From Mogibacterium sp. (lineage in GTDB: Bacteria > Bacillota > Clostridia > Peptostreptococcales > Anaerovoracaceae), in assembly GCA_017510725.1 (NCBI GenBank), contig JAFWMD010000049.1, positions 146,478-188,589 on the forward strand: DNA of 42,112 nt, in the 5' to 3' direction. The notes below the pieces were generated by a model, which saw only the letters and a list, made by a program, of their open reading frames with translations, had not been told where the DNA came from and searched no databases. This document shows, piece by piece, positions 24,543-33,496 of the stretch. Made by a program: the position numbers and the translations under genes. Each line of letters starts with the position of its first letter. Position 1 is the first letter of the stretch.

Positions 24543-27404
24543 CTACGACAGTACATTGAATATCCAGTTGCTGAGAGAATACTTTTTGTAGATCTCTTCA
24601 GGCAGCATCTTATACGGCTTATCAAAGAATGAATCATCAACGACCGGTTTGTCGCGATCGATCACCATTATATTATTCGGATCATAGAAATCGTAATTGA
24701 CTATATCCTTATTGGTTGTTATAAGCTTCCTTCTGAGTCCGACTATTTCGATACTGCGCATGGTGAGTCCGTGCTGACCTGAATTTTCCACATCAATAAT
24801 GCACTTGGAGTCGGAGTATATCTTATACAGATCCTCAAAAGGCATCAGTTCAAAATGGACATCGTCGATTGTTACATTTTCAAAATCTTCATTAAGCAAT
24901 TTATTTCTAATGTAAATCGCTATATGTGGAAGGAAGAAGTACGCAAAGCACTTTCTGTTATTCTGTTCACACGTCTTCATTACATTTTTAACGATTTTTA
25001 TCCTGTCCTGATGCCCTGTCCCGATGAAACTCAAATCGTATTTCGCCTCACCCTGTTCCTTGAAAGAATCCGGCAGGTAGTCTTCGTAGTAAAACAACGG
25101 CAGGAAGTGCAGGTTATCCTTGTCAGCCATATAATCGACGCGATCAAAAGTGAACACCTTATCATAGTATTTCCACTTTTTATCAATATTCCTTGTATTG
25201 AGCTTGTGCAGCCCGTCCCACATATATAAGACCATCCTTGCATCAGGATATCTGGTTCTCAGCTCTTTCAACGTATCGATCGGCGTATACTCTCCTCTGA
25301 TGACTAAAATATAATCATACTGGCCATCAGTCTTTGCCAGCATCGATGAATAATAGCTGCTGATCCTCTTCTGATATGCTTTTATCTGTATCCTTCCAAG
25401 CGTCTTGCACAGGAAGCCTTCATTTGGTTTGTCATTTATCACATCAACTTCGGCTCCGAGCTTTCTCATCTGCTCGGCAATCCCCTTTGAATAGCCCGTT
25501 ACTGATATCAGAAGGATTCTTTTGCCTTCGATGCTCTCTATTTTTTCCGCTGCTTTCCTGTTGAGAAAGGATGTGTCTTCAGTCTTTCTGATGCTTTCTC
25601 CCAGACTTATCCCGGCATAGTCGAAAGTATACTTACTTAGACTCTGATCATAGCTGAGATTTCCAAAAGCCTTGTTTGTCAGCTCTCCGATTTTCCCGGG
25701 TACTCTTGCTGCTACTGAAACAGCCGGATTGAAAAGCTTACTGACAACGATCCGATGATCGCTTGTTTTTGCTATCTCTCCTACCATATCACTGGTGCGG
25801 GTATACTCTGCGTTCTGCGGGAAGTAAATACCGCCTTCGCCTGTCAAAATCAGTTTGCAGACGAATTCGCATAGATTCTCAATATAGAGCATTGATCTCT
25901 TATTATCTACGCACGGGAACAGTGGCAGCTTCCTGGCCATCTTTGCCAGGGTCGGATAATTTCCCTTGCTGCCTTTGCCATATATCATCGGAGGCCTGAG
26001 AACCGCTACTTTGAAACTGTCATCGGCGAGAGCTCTGACGCCTCTGTCGGCCTGCCATTTGGAATCACCATAGAAATTCGCAGGAGAAGGTTTGGTATTA
26101 CGGTCTATCATCCGCGCTTTTCCATAAGGAGCAGATTCTCCATAAATGATCATGGAGCTCATGAAAATGAACTGCTTTACCTTTTCTGCTTTTGCCTTTC
26201 GCGCCACTTCGATCGCCAGGTCTGTATTGACAGCGTAATACTTCTCCTTGACTTTATCAGAAACATTACCTACGTCTGCATGAGCGATACCTGCAACATG
26301 GTATACACAGTCATAAAGGCCAAAATCGCATTCTCTCCAGGAAGGATCGAGCATATCAACAGTGTCGACCTTAAGGTTCGGATAGTGTTCGGCTGCATAC
26401 ATCCTGACAGATTCACCTATATAGCTGCCCGCGCCTGTTATGAGTACATGAAGTTCAGAAATCTCATCTATCTGTAAATCAAGATCGCATCCCAGAACTG
26501 TCTCTGGATCCTCATGCGGCACTCCCGACCTGAAAGCATCATGCATGGCGCCTGTGCCGCCTTCAACTACACCTTCACTGCGCGCTACAGAGAAAATTGT
26601 ATCTACGAAGCATTTACAGTCAAAAGCAAATGCCTTTAAGCCTCCTTCGTTCATCCGGTTTGCATATTCACCATCGAACCTTGCCTTTTCCTCTAATTCA
26701 AGCTCATCGCGTCCATTGATCTGCGCCCAGCCTGTGAGTCCCGGTTTGAGCTCGTTAGCACCATACTTCTCACGCTCAGCAGTCAGTACATCTTGATTCC
26801 AGAGAGCTGGTCTTGGGCCAATTACTGACATATTACCAATGAATATGTCCCAGATCTGAGGCAATTCATCAAGGCTGTGAGCGCGAAGGAATCTGCCCAC
26901 TTTAGTTATATACTGATCGGGATCGCCAAGCATGTGTGTCGGCACATCGTGAGGTGTAGACATCTTCATTGATCTGAATTTATGCAGTTTGAAGTACTGT
27001 TTATTCTGTCCGATCCTCTTCTGCGTGAAAAACACCGGTCCCGGGTCGTCGATTTTTATCGCAATAGCTGTGGCTCCAATGACTGGTCCCAAAGCAATAA
27101 GCCCCCCGAAACTGAGAGCTATATCAATTCCCCGTTTTACATATTTTTGATAAACCCCGGCTTTCTGAACAGCAGCGCCTACGTCCTCCAGATGTCCTTT
27201 CACACCGTCCGCGTTCTCAGGATCACTTTCATTTTCCATAAAAATGACCTTCCTGCCTTCAAGGCTATTTTTTTGTTCAGGTTCATTCTCATAAATGCTG
27301 TCTGCTTTTTTAAGTCCGGCAATGGCATTTAAAGCGACAAACGCACCGCCCGTAAGTGCCAGTGTGGATTTTATGACTGTCTTTACCATTCTCTTCATAA
27401 GCAT
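24543..27404 (-). CDS. Phosphoglycosyl transferase / sugar 4-reductase / glycosyltransferase triple fusion
   Basis: A 953-residue three-part enzyme. Residues 85-275 are a WcaJ/PglC-type initiating sugar transferase: GPVFFTQKRIG, LHKFRSMK, the catalytic dyad in SLDELPQIWDI (177-187) and GPRPAL; an extra hydrophobic segment lies at 14-29. Residues 318-605 are an extended SDR with TGAGSYIG, catalytic FYGDSKW (YxxxK, 444-450), LRPPMIYGKG and NKRSMLYIENL. It resembles WbpV-type reductases, which turn UDP-4-keto-6-deoxy-HexNAc into QuiNAc or FucNAc. Residues 628-953 look like a GT-B-type (CgeB-like) glycosyltransferase with YMWDGLHK, SFIGTGHQDR and DVENSGQHGLTMR. The gene follows the 4,6-dehydratase gene that would feed it. 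One chain could thus reduce the sugar, place it on undecaprenyl phosphate and add sugar two. Order and substrates are inferred. It starts with ATG at 27404 and has a weak ribosome site. Confidence 0.87.
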   Translation of the reverse strand: MLMKRMVKTVIKSTLALTGGAFVALNAIAGLKKADSIYENEPEQKNSLEGRKVIFMENESDPENADGVKGHLEDVGAAVQKAGVYQKYVKRGIDIALSFGGLIALGPVIGATAIAIKIDDPGPVFFTQKRIGQNKQYFKLHKFRSMKMSTPHDVPTHMLGDPDQYITKVGRFLRAHSLDELPQIWDIFIGNMSVIGPRPALWNQDVLTAEREKYGANELKPGLTGWAQINGRDELELEEKARFDGEYANRMNEGGLKAFAFDCKCFVDTIFSVARSEGVVEGGTGAMHDAFRSGVPHEDPETVLGCDLDLQIDEISELHVLITGAGSYIGESVRMYAAEHYPNLKVDTVDMLDPSWRECDFGLYDCVYHVAGIAHADVGNVSDKVKEKYYAVNTDLAIEVARKAKAEKVKQFIFMSSMIIYGESAPYGKARMIDRNTKPSPANFYGDSKWQADRGVRALADDSFKVAVLRPPMIYGKGSKGNYPTLAKMARKLPLFPCVDNKRSMLYIENLCEFVCKLILTGEGGIYFPQNAEYTRTSDMVGEIAKTSDHRIVVSKLFNPAVSVAARVPGKIGELTNKAFGNLSYDQSLSKYTFDYAGISLGESIRKTEDTSFLNRKAAEKIESIEGKRILLISVTGYSKGIAEQMRKLGAEVDVINDKPNEGFLCKTLGRIQIKAYQKRISSYYSSMLAKTDGQYDYILVIRGEYTPIDTLKELRTRYPDARMVLYMWDGLHKLNTRNIDKKWKYYDKVFTFDRVDYMADKDNLHFLPLFYYEDYLPDSFKEQGEAKYDLSFIGTGHQDRIKIVKNVMKTCEQNNRKCFAYFFLPHIAIYIRNKLLNEDFENVTIDDVHFELMPFEDLYKIYSDSKCIIDVENSGQHGLTMRSIEIVGLRRKLITTNKDIVNYDFYDPNNIMVIDRDKPVVDDSFFDKPYKMLPEEIYKKYSLSNWIFNVLS

Positions 27405-27416
27405 AAACCGTATTTT

Positions 27417-29261
27417 CTAAACTCTTGGCTGATAAGTTGGGCATATATCCATTATATCCTTTCGGATATCCGCCATATTATCTTCAGCTTTATCGATCAG
27501 TCTGTCGAGCTTTGAAAGGAACACCTCTTCATCAAGCTCAATTGGCTTACCGATATGTATCTTTTTGTTGCTGGTCTCCTGCAATCCTTCCTCTGCCATA
27601 AGGAGCTCTTCGTAAAGCTTTTCTCCCGGTCTGAGTCCGACTACCTCGATCTTGATATCCTTTTCAGGCTCATAACCTTTCATTTTGATGAGGTTGCATG
27701 CCAAATCATATATCTTTACCGGCTCTCCCATGTCTAGAATGAATATCTCCCCGCCTTTTGCCAGCAATCCTGCTGTCAGTACCAGTGATACCGCTTCAGG
27801 AATAGTCATGAAAAATCTCGTTATTTCCCTGTGTGTGAGCGTTACAGGCCCACCTTCCTCTATCTGCTTCAGGAATAGCGGTATTACCGATCCGTTCGAT
27901 CCGAGAACATTTCCGAACCTTACTGCAACGAATTCAGTGCTTGATCTGTTATTGTATGTCTGCACTATCATCTCGCAGATACGCTTGGACGCACCCATAA
28001 CGTTTGTTGGGCGCACAGCCTTATCCGTCGATATCATCACGAAGCGCTTAACACTGTACTTGTCTGAAAGTTTTGCCAGATTAAGGGTGCCAAGACAATT
28101 ATTTTTGATAGCCTCATTAGGTGATGTCTCCATAAGAGGAACATGTTTATGCGCAGCTGCATGATAAACAACATCAGGTTTATATTTCGCAAAAATTGTA
28201 TCTAGTCTGTCATAATCCCTGACAGATGCAATAAGCACTTCGAACTGTGCATTAGGATAAAATCTCCTGAGCTCCATTTCGAGTTCATAAGTTGAGTTCT
28301 CATAAATATCGACTATTACAAGCTTTTTCGGTTCGTTCGCGATTATCTGCCTGCAAAGCTCTGATCCTATCGATCCGCCGCCGCCTGTGACCATTACAAC
28401 CTTGTCGTGCAAAAAGTCATGCAGTTCAGGATTCTTGATTATCACCGATTCTCTGCCGAGCAGGTCCTCATAATTGACGTCACGTACGGCAGAACTAAGC
28501 GAATCTGTAATAGTACTCGCTATAGCCGGTAGCCTTCTGACTCTGGCACTTGTCTCCTGGCAGATCTGTATTATATCTTTTATTTCTGCAGGTGATGCGG
28601 AAGGAATGGCAATAACTATTTCATCAACACTATATCTTTCAGCAGCATCCACGATAAGTTCTCTGCCTCCTATGATCGGGATGTCGTTTAGCCGTTTTCC
28701 CTTCTTCTCCGGATTATCATCTATGATGCAGCATACATTGATTCGTCTGTTGCTCAGCTGATACTCTTTTATGAGCATGGTAGCAGCAGCACCGCCTCCA
28801 ATGATCATTACATTGCGTGTATCACCCTTTTTATTCTTTCTCTTCTCGATGCCGCGTATTACCCTGATGGATATCCTTGATAATCCGAGCAGCATGCCCA
28901 TTATCAGGAAGTTAAAAGGATAATAGCTGCGGAACATATTAATTCCCAAAAGCATCTTGTAAGCCATATAAATAGCTTCAGTGATTACCGCCGCTTTGGC
29001 ACAGTCATACATCTCGCCTACACTTGCATAGGTCCACACTCTATTATAGAGTCTCAGTACAGTATTGACAGCCATGAAAATTAATATATCGAGAGGAAGC
29101 CATTTCATCGCCACAAGGAAAAACCTTTCAGCAATCCCTGTGTTGAATGAAAAAATACCAAATCTGAAGACAAATGGCATGATAGTGCTAAATATAGCGA
29201 TCATTATGTCTATCAAGATAAAAATAGCTGTGCTGTATCTTTTCTTTAGTTTCATATGCAT
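27417..29261 (-). CDS. Membrane UDP-N-acetylglucosamine 4,6-dehydratase (CapD/PglF/EpsC family)
   Basis: A 614-residue nucleotide-sugar dehydratase with four N-terminal membrane helices. A first Rossmann region has VMIIGGGAAATMLI near residue 145. The catalytic SDR domain has VVMVTGGGGSIGSELCRQI (TGGGGSIG) and AAAHKHVPLME. Its active site is STDKAVRPTNVMGASKR, in which the usual tyrosine is Met (MxxxK), as in this family. It converts UDP-GlcNAc to UDP-4-keto-6-deoxy-HexNAc. I chose the ATG at 29259-29261 because GAGGTG lies eight bases before it. An upstream in-frame start at 29300 would add 13 unlikely residues, and a second ATG lies two codons on. It is the first gene of the roughly 29 kb operon, behind the promoter at 29369-29397. 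Confidence 0.94.
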   Translation of the reverse strand: MHMKLKKRYSTAIFILIDIMIAIFSTIMPFVFRFGIFSFNTGIAERFFLVAMKWLPLDILIFMAVNTVLRLYNRVWTYASVGEMYDCAKAAVITEAIYMAYKMLLGINMFRSYYPFNFLIMGMLLGLSRISIRVIRGIEKRKNKKGDTRNVMIIGGGAAATMLIKEYQLSNRRINVCCIIDDNPEKKGKRLNDIPIIGGRELIVDAAERYSVDEIVIAIPSASPAEIKDIIQICQETSARVRRLPAIASTITDSLSSAVRDVNYEDLLGRESVIIKNPELHDFLHDKVVMVTGGGGSIGSELCRQIIANEPKKLVIVDIYENSTYELEMELRRFYPNAQFEVLIASVRDYDRLDTIFAKYKPDVVYHAAAHKHVPLMETSPNEAIKNNCLGTLNLAKLSDKYSVKRFVMISTDKAVRPTNVMGASKRICEMIVQTYNNRSSTEFVAVRFGNVLGSNGSVIPLFLKQIEEGGPVTLTHREITRFFMTIPEAVSLVLTAGLLAKGGEIFILDMGEPVKIYDLACNLIKMKGYEPEKDIKIEVVGLRPGEKLYEELLMAEEGLQETSNKKIHIGKPIELDEEVFLSKLDRLIDKAEDNMADIRKDIMDICPTYQPRV

Positions 29262-29368
29262 TATTTGGCACCTCAAAAGCCGGGCGCACCGTCCGTTCAA
29301 AAATAAAGAATAGCGCCTTTACTTTTTATTCTGTATCGGCACTAATGCTCCTTTCCTTAATTGGTTTA

Positions 29369-29397
29369 ATTCTAAAGGAAACCCGGCTCTTATTCAA
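29369..29397 (-). promoter_or_regulatory. Putative sigma-A promoter of the polysaccharide operon
   Basis: Read on the minus strand, TTGAAT (29392-29397) and TAGAAT (29369-29374) are separated by exactly 17 bases, matching a -35/-10 pair with 4/6 and 5/6 consensus bases. Transcription would begin near 29361, giving a leader of about 100 bases to the ATG at 29261. No other convincing promoter is seen before the left end of the window, and all downstream gaps are 65 bases or less. Confidence 0.5.
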
Positions 29398-29443
29398 GGT
29401 GTTCACAGTTTCTTCAATATCTTTAAAGAATGAGTATAATAAA

Positions 29444-29476
29444 TGATGGGATCAGCTCTTTGATCTGATCCCATCA
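29444..29476 (-). terminator. Intrinsic terminator after the repeat-protein gene
   Basis: A perfect 12-base inverted repeat (TGATGGGATCAG and its complement, arms 29444-29455 and 29465-29476) with a 9-base loop. On the minus strand it is followed by a T/A-rich run (TTTATTATAC). It lies about 40 bases past the TAG at 29516 and separates that gene from the polysaccharide operon promoter. Confidence 0.85.
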
Positions 29477-29515
29477 ATATTTGCCGTATAAGCCAGACTA
29501 GTTATCATTGATATA

Positions 29516-31429
29516 CTAGTTGTCCGTTTCCGCTGCAGGCTTCTCATTCGGGAATACCTTCCAGTAATCCTCGAGAGAAATGATACCGGTTCTCGAGTTA
29601 GGTGTGATCTTGATTTTCTTGTATGTGAATGTTTTCTTTACGATCGCACCTTTGCTGTCAGTATAGTAATGATTATCATTCAATGTGACAAACTCATTTT
29701 TTGCCATGGCTCCGCCGCTCTTTACGAAGTACTGAACCTTTTTGAATGTATAGATACCTTCCTTCGTGTAGATAGCACCCTTGTCGTTAGTCAGATAATT
29801 TTTGCCGTTCCAGGTGAGATATCCATACTGAATCTTGGCATCTTTATTTGCAATATACTTATTTCCACCAGCAGAGAAGAGCGTGTTCTTATAGAGTTTG
29901 CCGCCACTTCTCGAGTAATATCTGTTTCCATCATACTTGAACAATCCGGCTTTTGTCCTCAGAACAGCTTTGCTGTTTGCAAAGTACTTGTTCTTCTTCC
30001 AGGTGAAAATGCCTTTGTAGAGAACGCCGTTCTTCTTTGCGATATAATACTTGCCTCTGAATTTTACCTTCTTATTGGTAGTAATTTTTCCGCCCTTCTT
30101 GACATGGTAGTAATTGTTGTTCCACTTAACTACACCAGCTGTTTTCCGGAGTGATCCAGAGCTTAACGAGTAATAATAATAACCGTTTTTCCACTTGTGT
30201 GCGCCTACAGCCATGGCACCAGTCGATGTTGCATGGTAGCTCTTTTCGTCGACCTTAAATGACACATTGACTTTAAGTATTCCGTCGCTGTTTTTGACGT
30301 AATACTTCTTTCCTGCAGCTGTGTAGAAACCAACAGCTGTATGAATCGAACCGTCAGGCTCAGCAACATAATAGTTGCCTCCGAAGCCGATAGGGCCTGC
30401 CTTCTTGCTTATTGCGCCTCCGGCATTGACAAGATATTTCTTTCCGCTTACTGTTATGAATCCTGCAGCAGTCTGTACTGTACCGTCTGCATTTACATAG
30501 TACTGATAGCTGCTGTCAGGATACAGACCTGCTGTTTTAGGAATCTCACCGCCTGATTTTGTGTAATACACCTTGCCATCGTTAGCCGTGAACTTGCCCT
30601 GAGCTATACGCAGCTTACCAGTTGTATCATTGACATAGTACTTCTTATCAGGTGTTAAGCCTACTGTCTTTTGGATTTCGCCGCCGCTCTTTACATAGTA
30701 CTTGTTTCCCTTATAAGCCTGAGGACCGGCAGTTGTCCTGACAGTTCCGTTGCTCTGAATATAATATGTCTTTCCATTGAGATCTTTAATATCTTCCTGC
30801 CAGTATACAAAGAAGCCGTTCTTATATCCTGAATGATAAGTGACCAGATATTTATAGCTGCCTTCAGAATATTTCCATGCCTCTCCTTCGTTGTCCTTCT
30901 CGTGGATATAGTTCTTTCCGTCAACAAGTTTCTCCTCGTGAGCTACATTTCCGTTTGAGTCAGCATAGAAAAGGCTTGTGCCGTCAGGGGTTGTCTCCCC
31001 TGTCTTATATCTTTTTGCCTTGAAAACGCCTTTCGCATACTCTTTTTCACCTTGTCCGTTGAGCTTATAGGCTTTGGTATAAGTCTCATCTTCCCATTCA
31101 TAGGTATCCAAATCATCGCTTCCTGGAGCTGCCTTGAGGTATACTTCCTGCACTTCTTCAGTATCGGCATCCTCTGCAACCGGTACAGCAGGTTCTGCTT
31201 TCTCGATTTCTACAACCTCTTTCTCTGAAGCCGGAGCTGTTTCTTTAACTTCTTCGGCATCTTCTGCCGGCGCTGTTTCTTCAGGAACTTCTGAATCCTG
31301 ATCCTGCATTTCTTCTGCAGGAACCTGACCCTGGCCCTCATCTCCTACGGGGTCTCCTTCACCCGCAAACGCTGTTACCGGACTGAGTACCATCATCAGC
31401 ATCAGTAAATAAATAACCAATTTCTTCAT
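29516..31429 (-). CDS. Secreted protein with about 18 choline-binding-like cell-wall repeats
   Basis: A 637-residue exported protein. Residues 1-21 form a signal peptide (LVIYLLMLMM core, ending AFAG). An acidic low-complexity segment rich in Glu, Ala and Pro follows to about residue 95. The rest is mainly about 18 imperfect units of roughly 20-25 residues, with a core like KYYVKSGGEIQKTAG, resembling the cell-wall/choline-binding repeat family (CW_binding). The repeats are Tyr- and Lys-rich and poor in Trp, unlike classical pneumococcal choline-binding modules. No catalytic domain is visible. I chose the ATG at 31427-31429 because AGGAG lies nine bases upstream and it starts the signal peptide; a start at 31480 would add 17 polar residues. 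It has its own promoter and terminator. It may bind the glycopolymer made by the neighbouring operon, which is inference. Confidence 0.87.
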   Translation of the reverse strand: MKKLVIYLLMLMMVLSPVTAFAGEGDPVGDEGQGQVPAEEMQDQDSEVPEETAPAEDAEEVKETAPASEKEVVEIEKAEPAVPVAEDADTEEVQEVYLKAAPGSDDLDTYEWEDETYTKAYKLNGQGEKEYAKGVFKAKRYKTGETTPDGTSLFYADSNGNVAHEEKLVDGKNYIHEKDNEGEAWKYSEGSYKYLVTYHSGYKNGFFVYWQEDIKDLNGKTYYIQSNGTVRTTAGPQAYKGNKYYVKSGGEIQKTVGLTPDKKYYVNDTTGKLRIAQGKFTANDGKVYYTKSGGEIPKTAGLYPDSSYQYYVNADGTVQTAAGFITVSGKKYLVNAGGAISKKAGPIGFGGNYYVAEPDGSIHTAVGFYTAAGKKYYVKNSDGILKVNVSFKVDEKSYHATSTGAMAVGAHKWKNGYYYYSLSSGSLRKTAGVVKWNNNYYHVKKGGKITTNKKVKFRGKYYIAKKNGVLYKGIFTWKKNKYFANSKAVLRTKAGLFKYDGNRYYSRSGGKLYKNTLFSAGGNKYIANKDAKIQYGYLTWNGKNYLTNDKGAIYTKEGIYTFKKVQYFVKSGGAMAKNEFVTLNDNHYYTDSKGAIVKKTFTYKKIKITPNSRTGIISLEDYWKVFPNEKPAAETDN

Positions 31430-31489
31430 TAACCAGTTCTCCTTTCCTGTGCCGTCCAAATTAGGCACATCAACACACATACCACAGAG

Positions 31490-31524
31490 ATTTTATCATA
31501 TACGATATTCATAAAGAAGGTAAA
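31490..31524 (-). promoter_or_regulatory. Putative promoter of the repeat-protein gene
   Basis: On the minus strand TTTACC (31519-31524) and TATGAT (31495-31500) are 18 bases apart. An overlapping extended -10 reading, TGA followed by TAAAAT (31490-31498), is equally good. Either places the transcription start near 31483-31488, about 55-60 bases before the ATG at 31429. The rest of the 195-base gap up to 31624 shows no clear terminator for the upstream SDR gene. Confidence 0.4.
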
Positions 31525-31624
31525 CAATCTATCAAAAGCCTACTTTGTTTGGCAGTCATTGGTGGTTTGTGGCAGATTGTTGCTGATTATGTACGTTTGT
31601 TATTATGTTATTGAGCCATACTTC

Positions 31625-32677
31625 TCAGACTTTTAAAATGTCTATTGTTCTTTCCAGTCCTTCCCTTATATCATATAGTGCGTTCCAGCCAAGTTCCTTA
31701 AGTTTACTGCCATCAAGCCTTGCCTTTGTTGCCTTACTGTACCCGGCGGCTTCCACAGCATCAGGCATTTCGAATACAACTTTCTTGCCTGCTATATCTG
31801 CGATGATCGCAGCGAGATCTTTCAGCATGATATCTGAACGCTCATCTGCTATATTGTAAGCCTCGCCGTTCTCACCCTTCAGCAGAACGTACAGCAATCC
31901 GCTCACTGCATCCGCAACATATGTATAGCTATAGTATTGAGTCCCGGCTGATTTCAAGATGATATCTTCTGCAGCAATTCCCTTTCTGATGAACTGGCTG
32001 ATCGCCTTTGTATCGGACATCAGCATGGTAGGTCCGTAAGTTCTTGTCAGACGCGGTATGACTACATCTATACCCTTCTGTGCCTTATATGCCTGACACA
32101 GAGCCTCTCCGCAGCGCTTGCTCTCAGGGTAACCTGCGCGCATCGTGTTGGAGTTGATGTAACCGCAGTAATCCTCTTTGAACAGCTCCACATCCCCGCG
32201 GTTTTCACCGTAGATTTCGTTTGAAGAAGCAAAAGCAAAGCGTTCGGCATTATGTTCTACAGCAAAGTCCAGCATGTTCTGTACACCGATGATATTTGTG
32301 GTGATCGTGCCGATCGGATCTGTTGAATACTGCATCGGGTGGGTATTGGATGCCATGTGAAGAACAAAATCGACAGTTCCAAGATCGTCGCGCACAAAAG
32401 GCTTGTTGATGTCATATGAAATGAACTGAAGAAGCGGGCTGCCGCTCCATTTAGAGAACCTGTCCTGCGCTTTCTGTGCGTTGCGGCTGAGCGCATATAC
32501 AGTGCAGCCCAGGCCGCCGGCATTTTTCGTCATCAGCACATCGACCAGGAACTTGCCCACCAGGCCAGTAGCTCCCGAAATCAATATGCTTTTGCCCTGC
32601 AGCTTTTCCCATGGCAGGTCCATCGCTGCTACAGTTGCCAGATCCTGACAATATACTTTATTGCTATATAGATCCAT
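31625..32677 (-). CDS. NAD-dependent epimerase/dehydratase (extended SDR) paired with a cytidylyltransferase
   Basis: A 350-residue extended SDR. The cofactor loop is SGATGLVGKF near residue 33, followed by VDFVLHMASNTHP and SSNEIYGE. The catalytic pair is in AGYPESKRCGE (YxxxK), and SYTYVADAVSGLLYVL and YNIADE appear later, as in NDP-sugar epimerases and dehydratases. It follows the IspD/TarI-like gene by 25 bases with GAAAGG before the ATG at 32677, so the two are probably one operon acting on the same CDP-linked compound. From memory, pneumococcal loci for NDP-mannitol contain a similar nucleotidyltransferase/SDR pair (mnp1-mnp2), but I cannot confirm the correspondence. It is not an RmlB substitute by motif. 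Substrate unknown. Confidence 0.87.
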   Translation of the reverse strand: MDLYSNKVYCQDLATVAAMDLPWEKLQGKSILISGATGLVGKFLVDVLMTKNAGGLGCTVYALSRNAQKAQDRFSKWSGSPLLQFISYDINKPFVRDDLGTVDFVLHMASNTHPMQYSTDPIGTITTNIIGVQNMLDFAVEHNAERFAFASSNEIYGENRGDVELFKEDYCGYINSNTMRAGYPESKRCGEALCQAYKAQKGIDVVIPRLTRTYGPTMLMSDTKAISQFIRKGIAAEDIILKSAGTQYYSYTYVADAVSGLLYVLLKGENGEAYNIADERSDIMLKDLAAIIADIAGKKVVFEMPDAVEAAGYSKATKARLDGSKLKELGWNALYDIREGLERTIDILKV

Positions 32678-32702
32678 ATATAATCCTTTCCTGTGGTCCT
32701 GA

Positions 32703-33419
32703 CTATTTAAGCCAGTTGTCCTTATCAGATTTCAGATACGCCTTGAACATCTCCAGATCGTCTTTAGTCGTAAGCTTGATGTTTTTATCAGAGCCTGCAG
32801 CAAAGTACAGTCTTACACCCAGCTCAACCATCATGGTATTCGTGTAATGCGACCCGTAAATGCCTATCTCCTTCTCAAAGGCCTCATGATATTTGGAATC
32901 CAGCAGATCGAATCTGTATGCCTGTGGTGTGGATACCCTGCGCAGAGTTTCACGAGGGATGAACTTTGTAGTGCTGATTTCATCATCTATTACAAATATC
33001 TGTTCATTGTAAGGAAGAGATGTGACAGCGTTGCCGTATTTCTGAGCCTTTAAGATAACATCAGTCAGAACCGTCTCATCTACAAGAGGTCTGATACCGT
33101 CGTGAATGATTATGATATCATCATCGCTCGCCTTTCCCTCAAGGTTATAGACTCCGTTTCTTATGGATTCCTGCCCGGACTTTCCGCCGGAAACGACCCA
33201 TTTCAGCTTAGTGATGCCAAACTGCTTGGCATAAGCCCAAAGTACATCATGCCAGCCATCGATGCATACTACTTCTATCGCATCGATCTGCGGGTGCTTC
33301 TGAAAACCTTCAAGTGTATAAATCAAAACCGGTTTGTCATACACATTGATAAACTGTTTAGGTATATCCTGTCCCATCCTGCTGCCGGATCCGCCAGCTA
33401 TTATTATCGCTGTTGTCAT
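32703..33419 (-). CDS. IspD/TarI-like cytidylyltransferase
   Basis: A 238-residue enzyme of the IspD/TarI family, which loads CTP onto 2-C-methylerythritol-4-phosphate (IspD) or ribitol-5-phosphate (TarI). The nucleotide loop IIAGGSGSRMGQDIPKQF is at residues 6-23 (AGGSGSRMG and PKQF). HDGIRPLVDE is the conserved metal-site segment, and RRVSTPQAYRFDLL and IKLTTKDDLEMF are family motifs. The companion SDR gene and the nearby capsule genes favour a polyol- or sugar-phosphate substrate over isoprenoid synthesis, but IspD cannot be ruled out by eye. The ATG at 33419 follows GAAAGG. No strong promoter is visible in the 77-base gap upstream, where TATAAAAT-like sequence is present. Confidence 0.88.
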   Translation of the reverse strand: MTTAIIIAGGSGSRMGQDIPKQFINVYDKPVLIYTLEGFQKHPQIDAIEVVCIDGWHDVLWAYAKQFGITKLKWVVSGGKSGQESIRNGVYNLEGKASDDDIIIIHDGIRPLVDETVLTDVILKAQKYGNAVTSLPYNEQIFVIDDEISTTKFIPRETLRRVSTPQAYRFDLLDSKYHEAFEKEIGIYGSHYTNTMMVELGVRLYFAAGSDKNIKLTTKDDLEMFKAYLKSDKDNWLK

Positions 33420-33496
33420 TTGTTAACCTTTCTGCGCCGTTAAAGATCTCAAATCAAATATATTTTATAAAGAAAGCCTGAGAGTTTCACGACACG

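Noticed and set aside
27417-29300. Start of the 4,6-dehydratase gene at 29300.
   Set aside because: The ATG at 29261 has GAGGTG at ideal distance, whereas the upstream start has none and adds an Arg/Cys-rich stretch not expected before the first membrane helix.
29278-29388. AGCCGGG/CCCGGCT inverted pair in the capsule operon leader as a riboswitch or attenuator.
   Set aside because: The distal arm lies within the promoter spacer and would not be transcribed; no stable leader structure with a T-tract was found.
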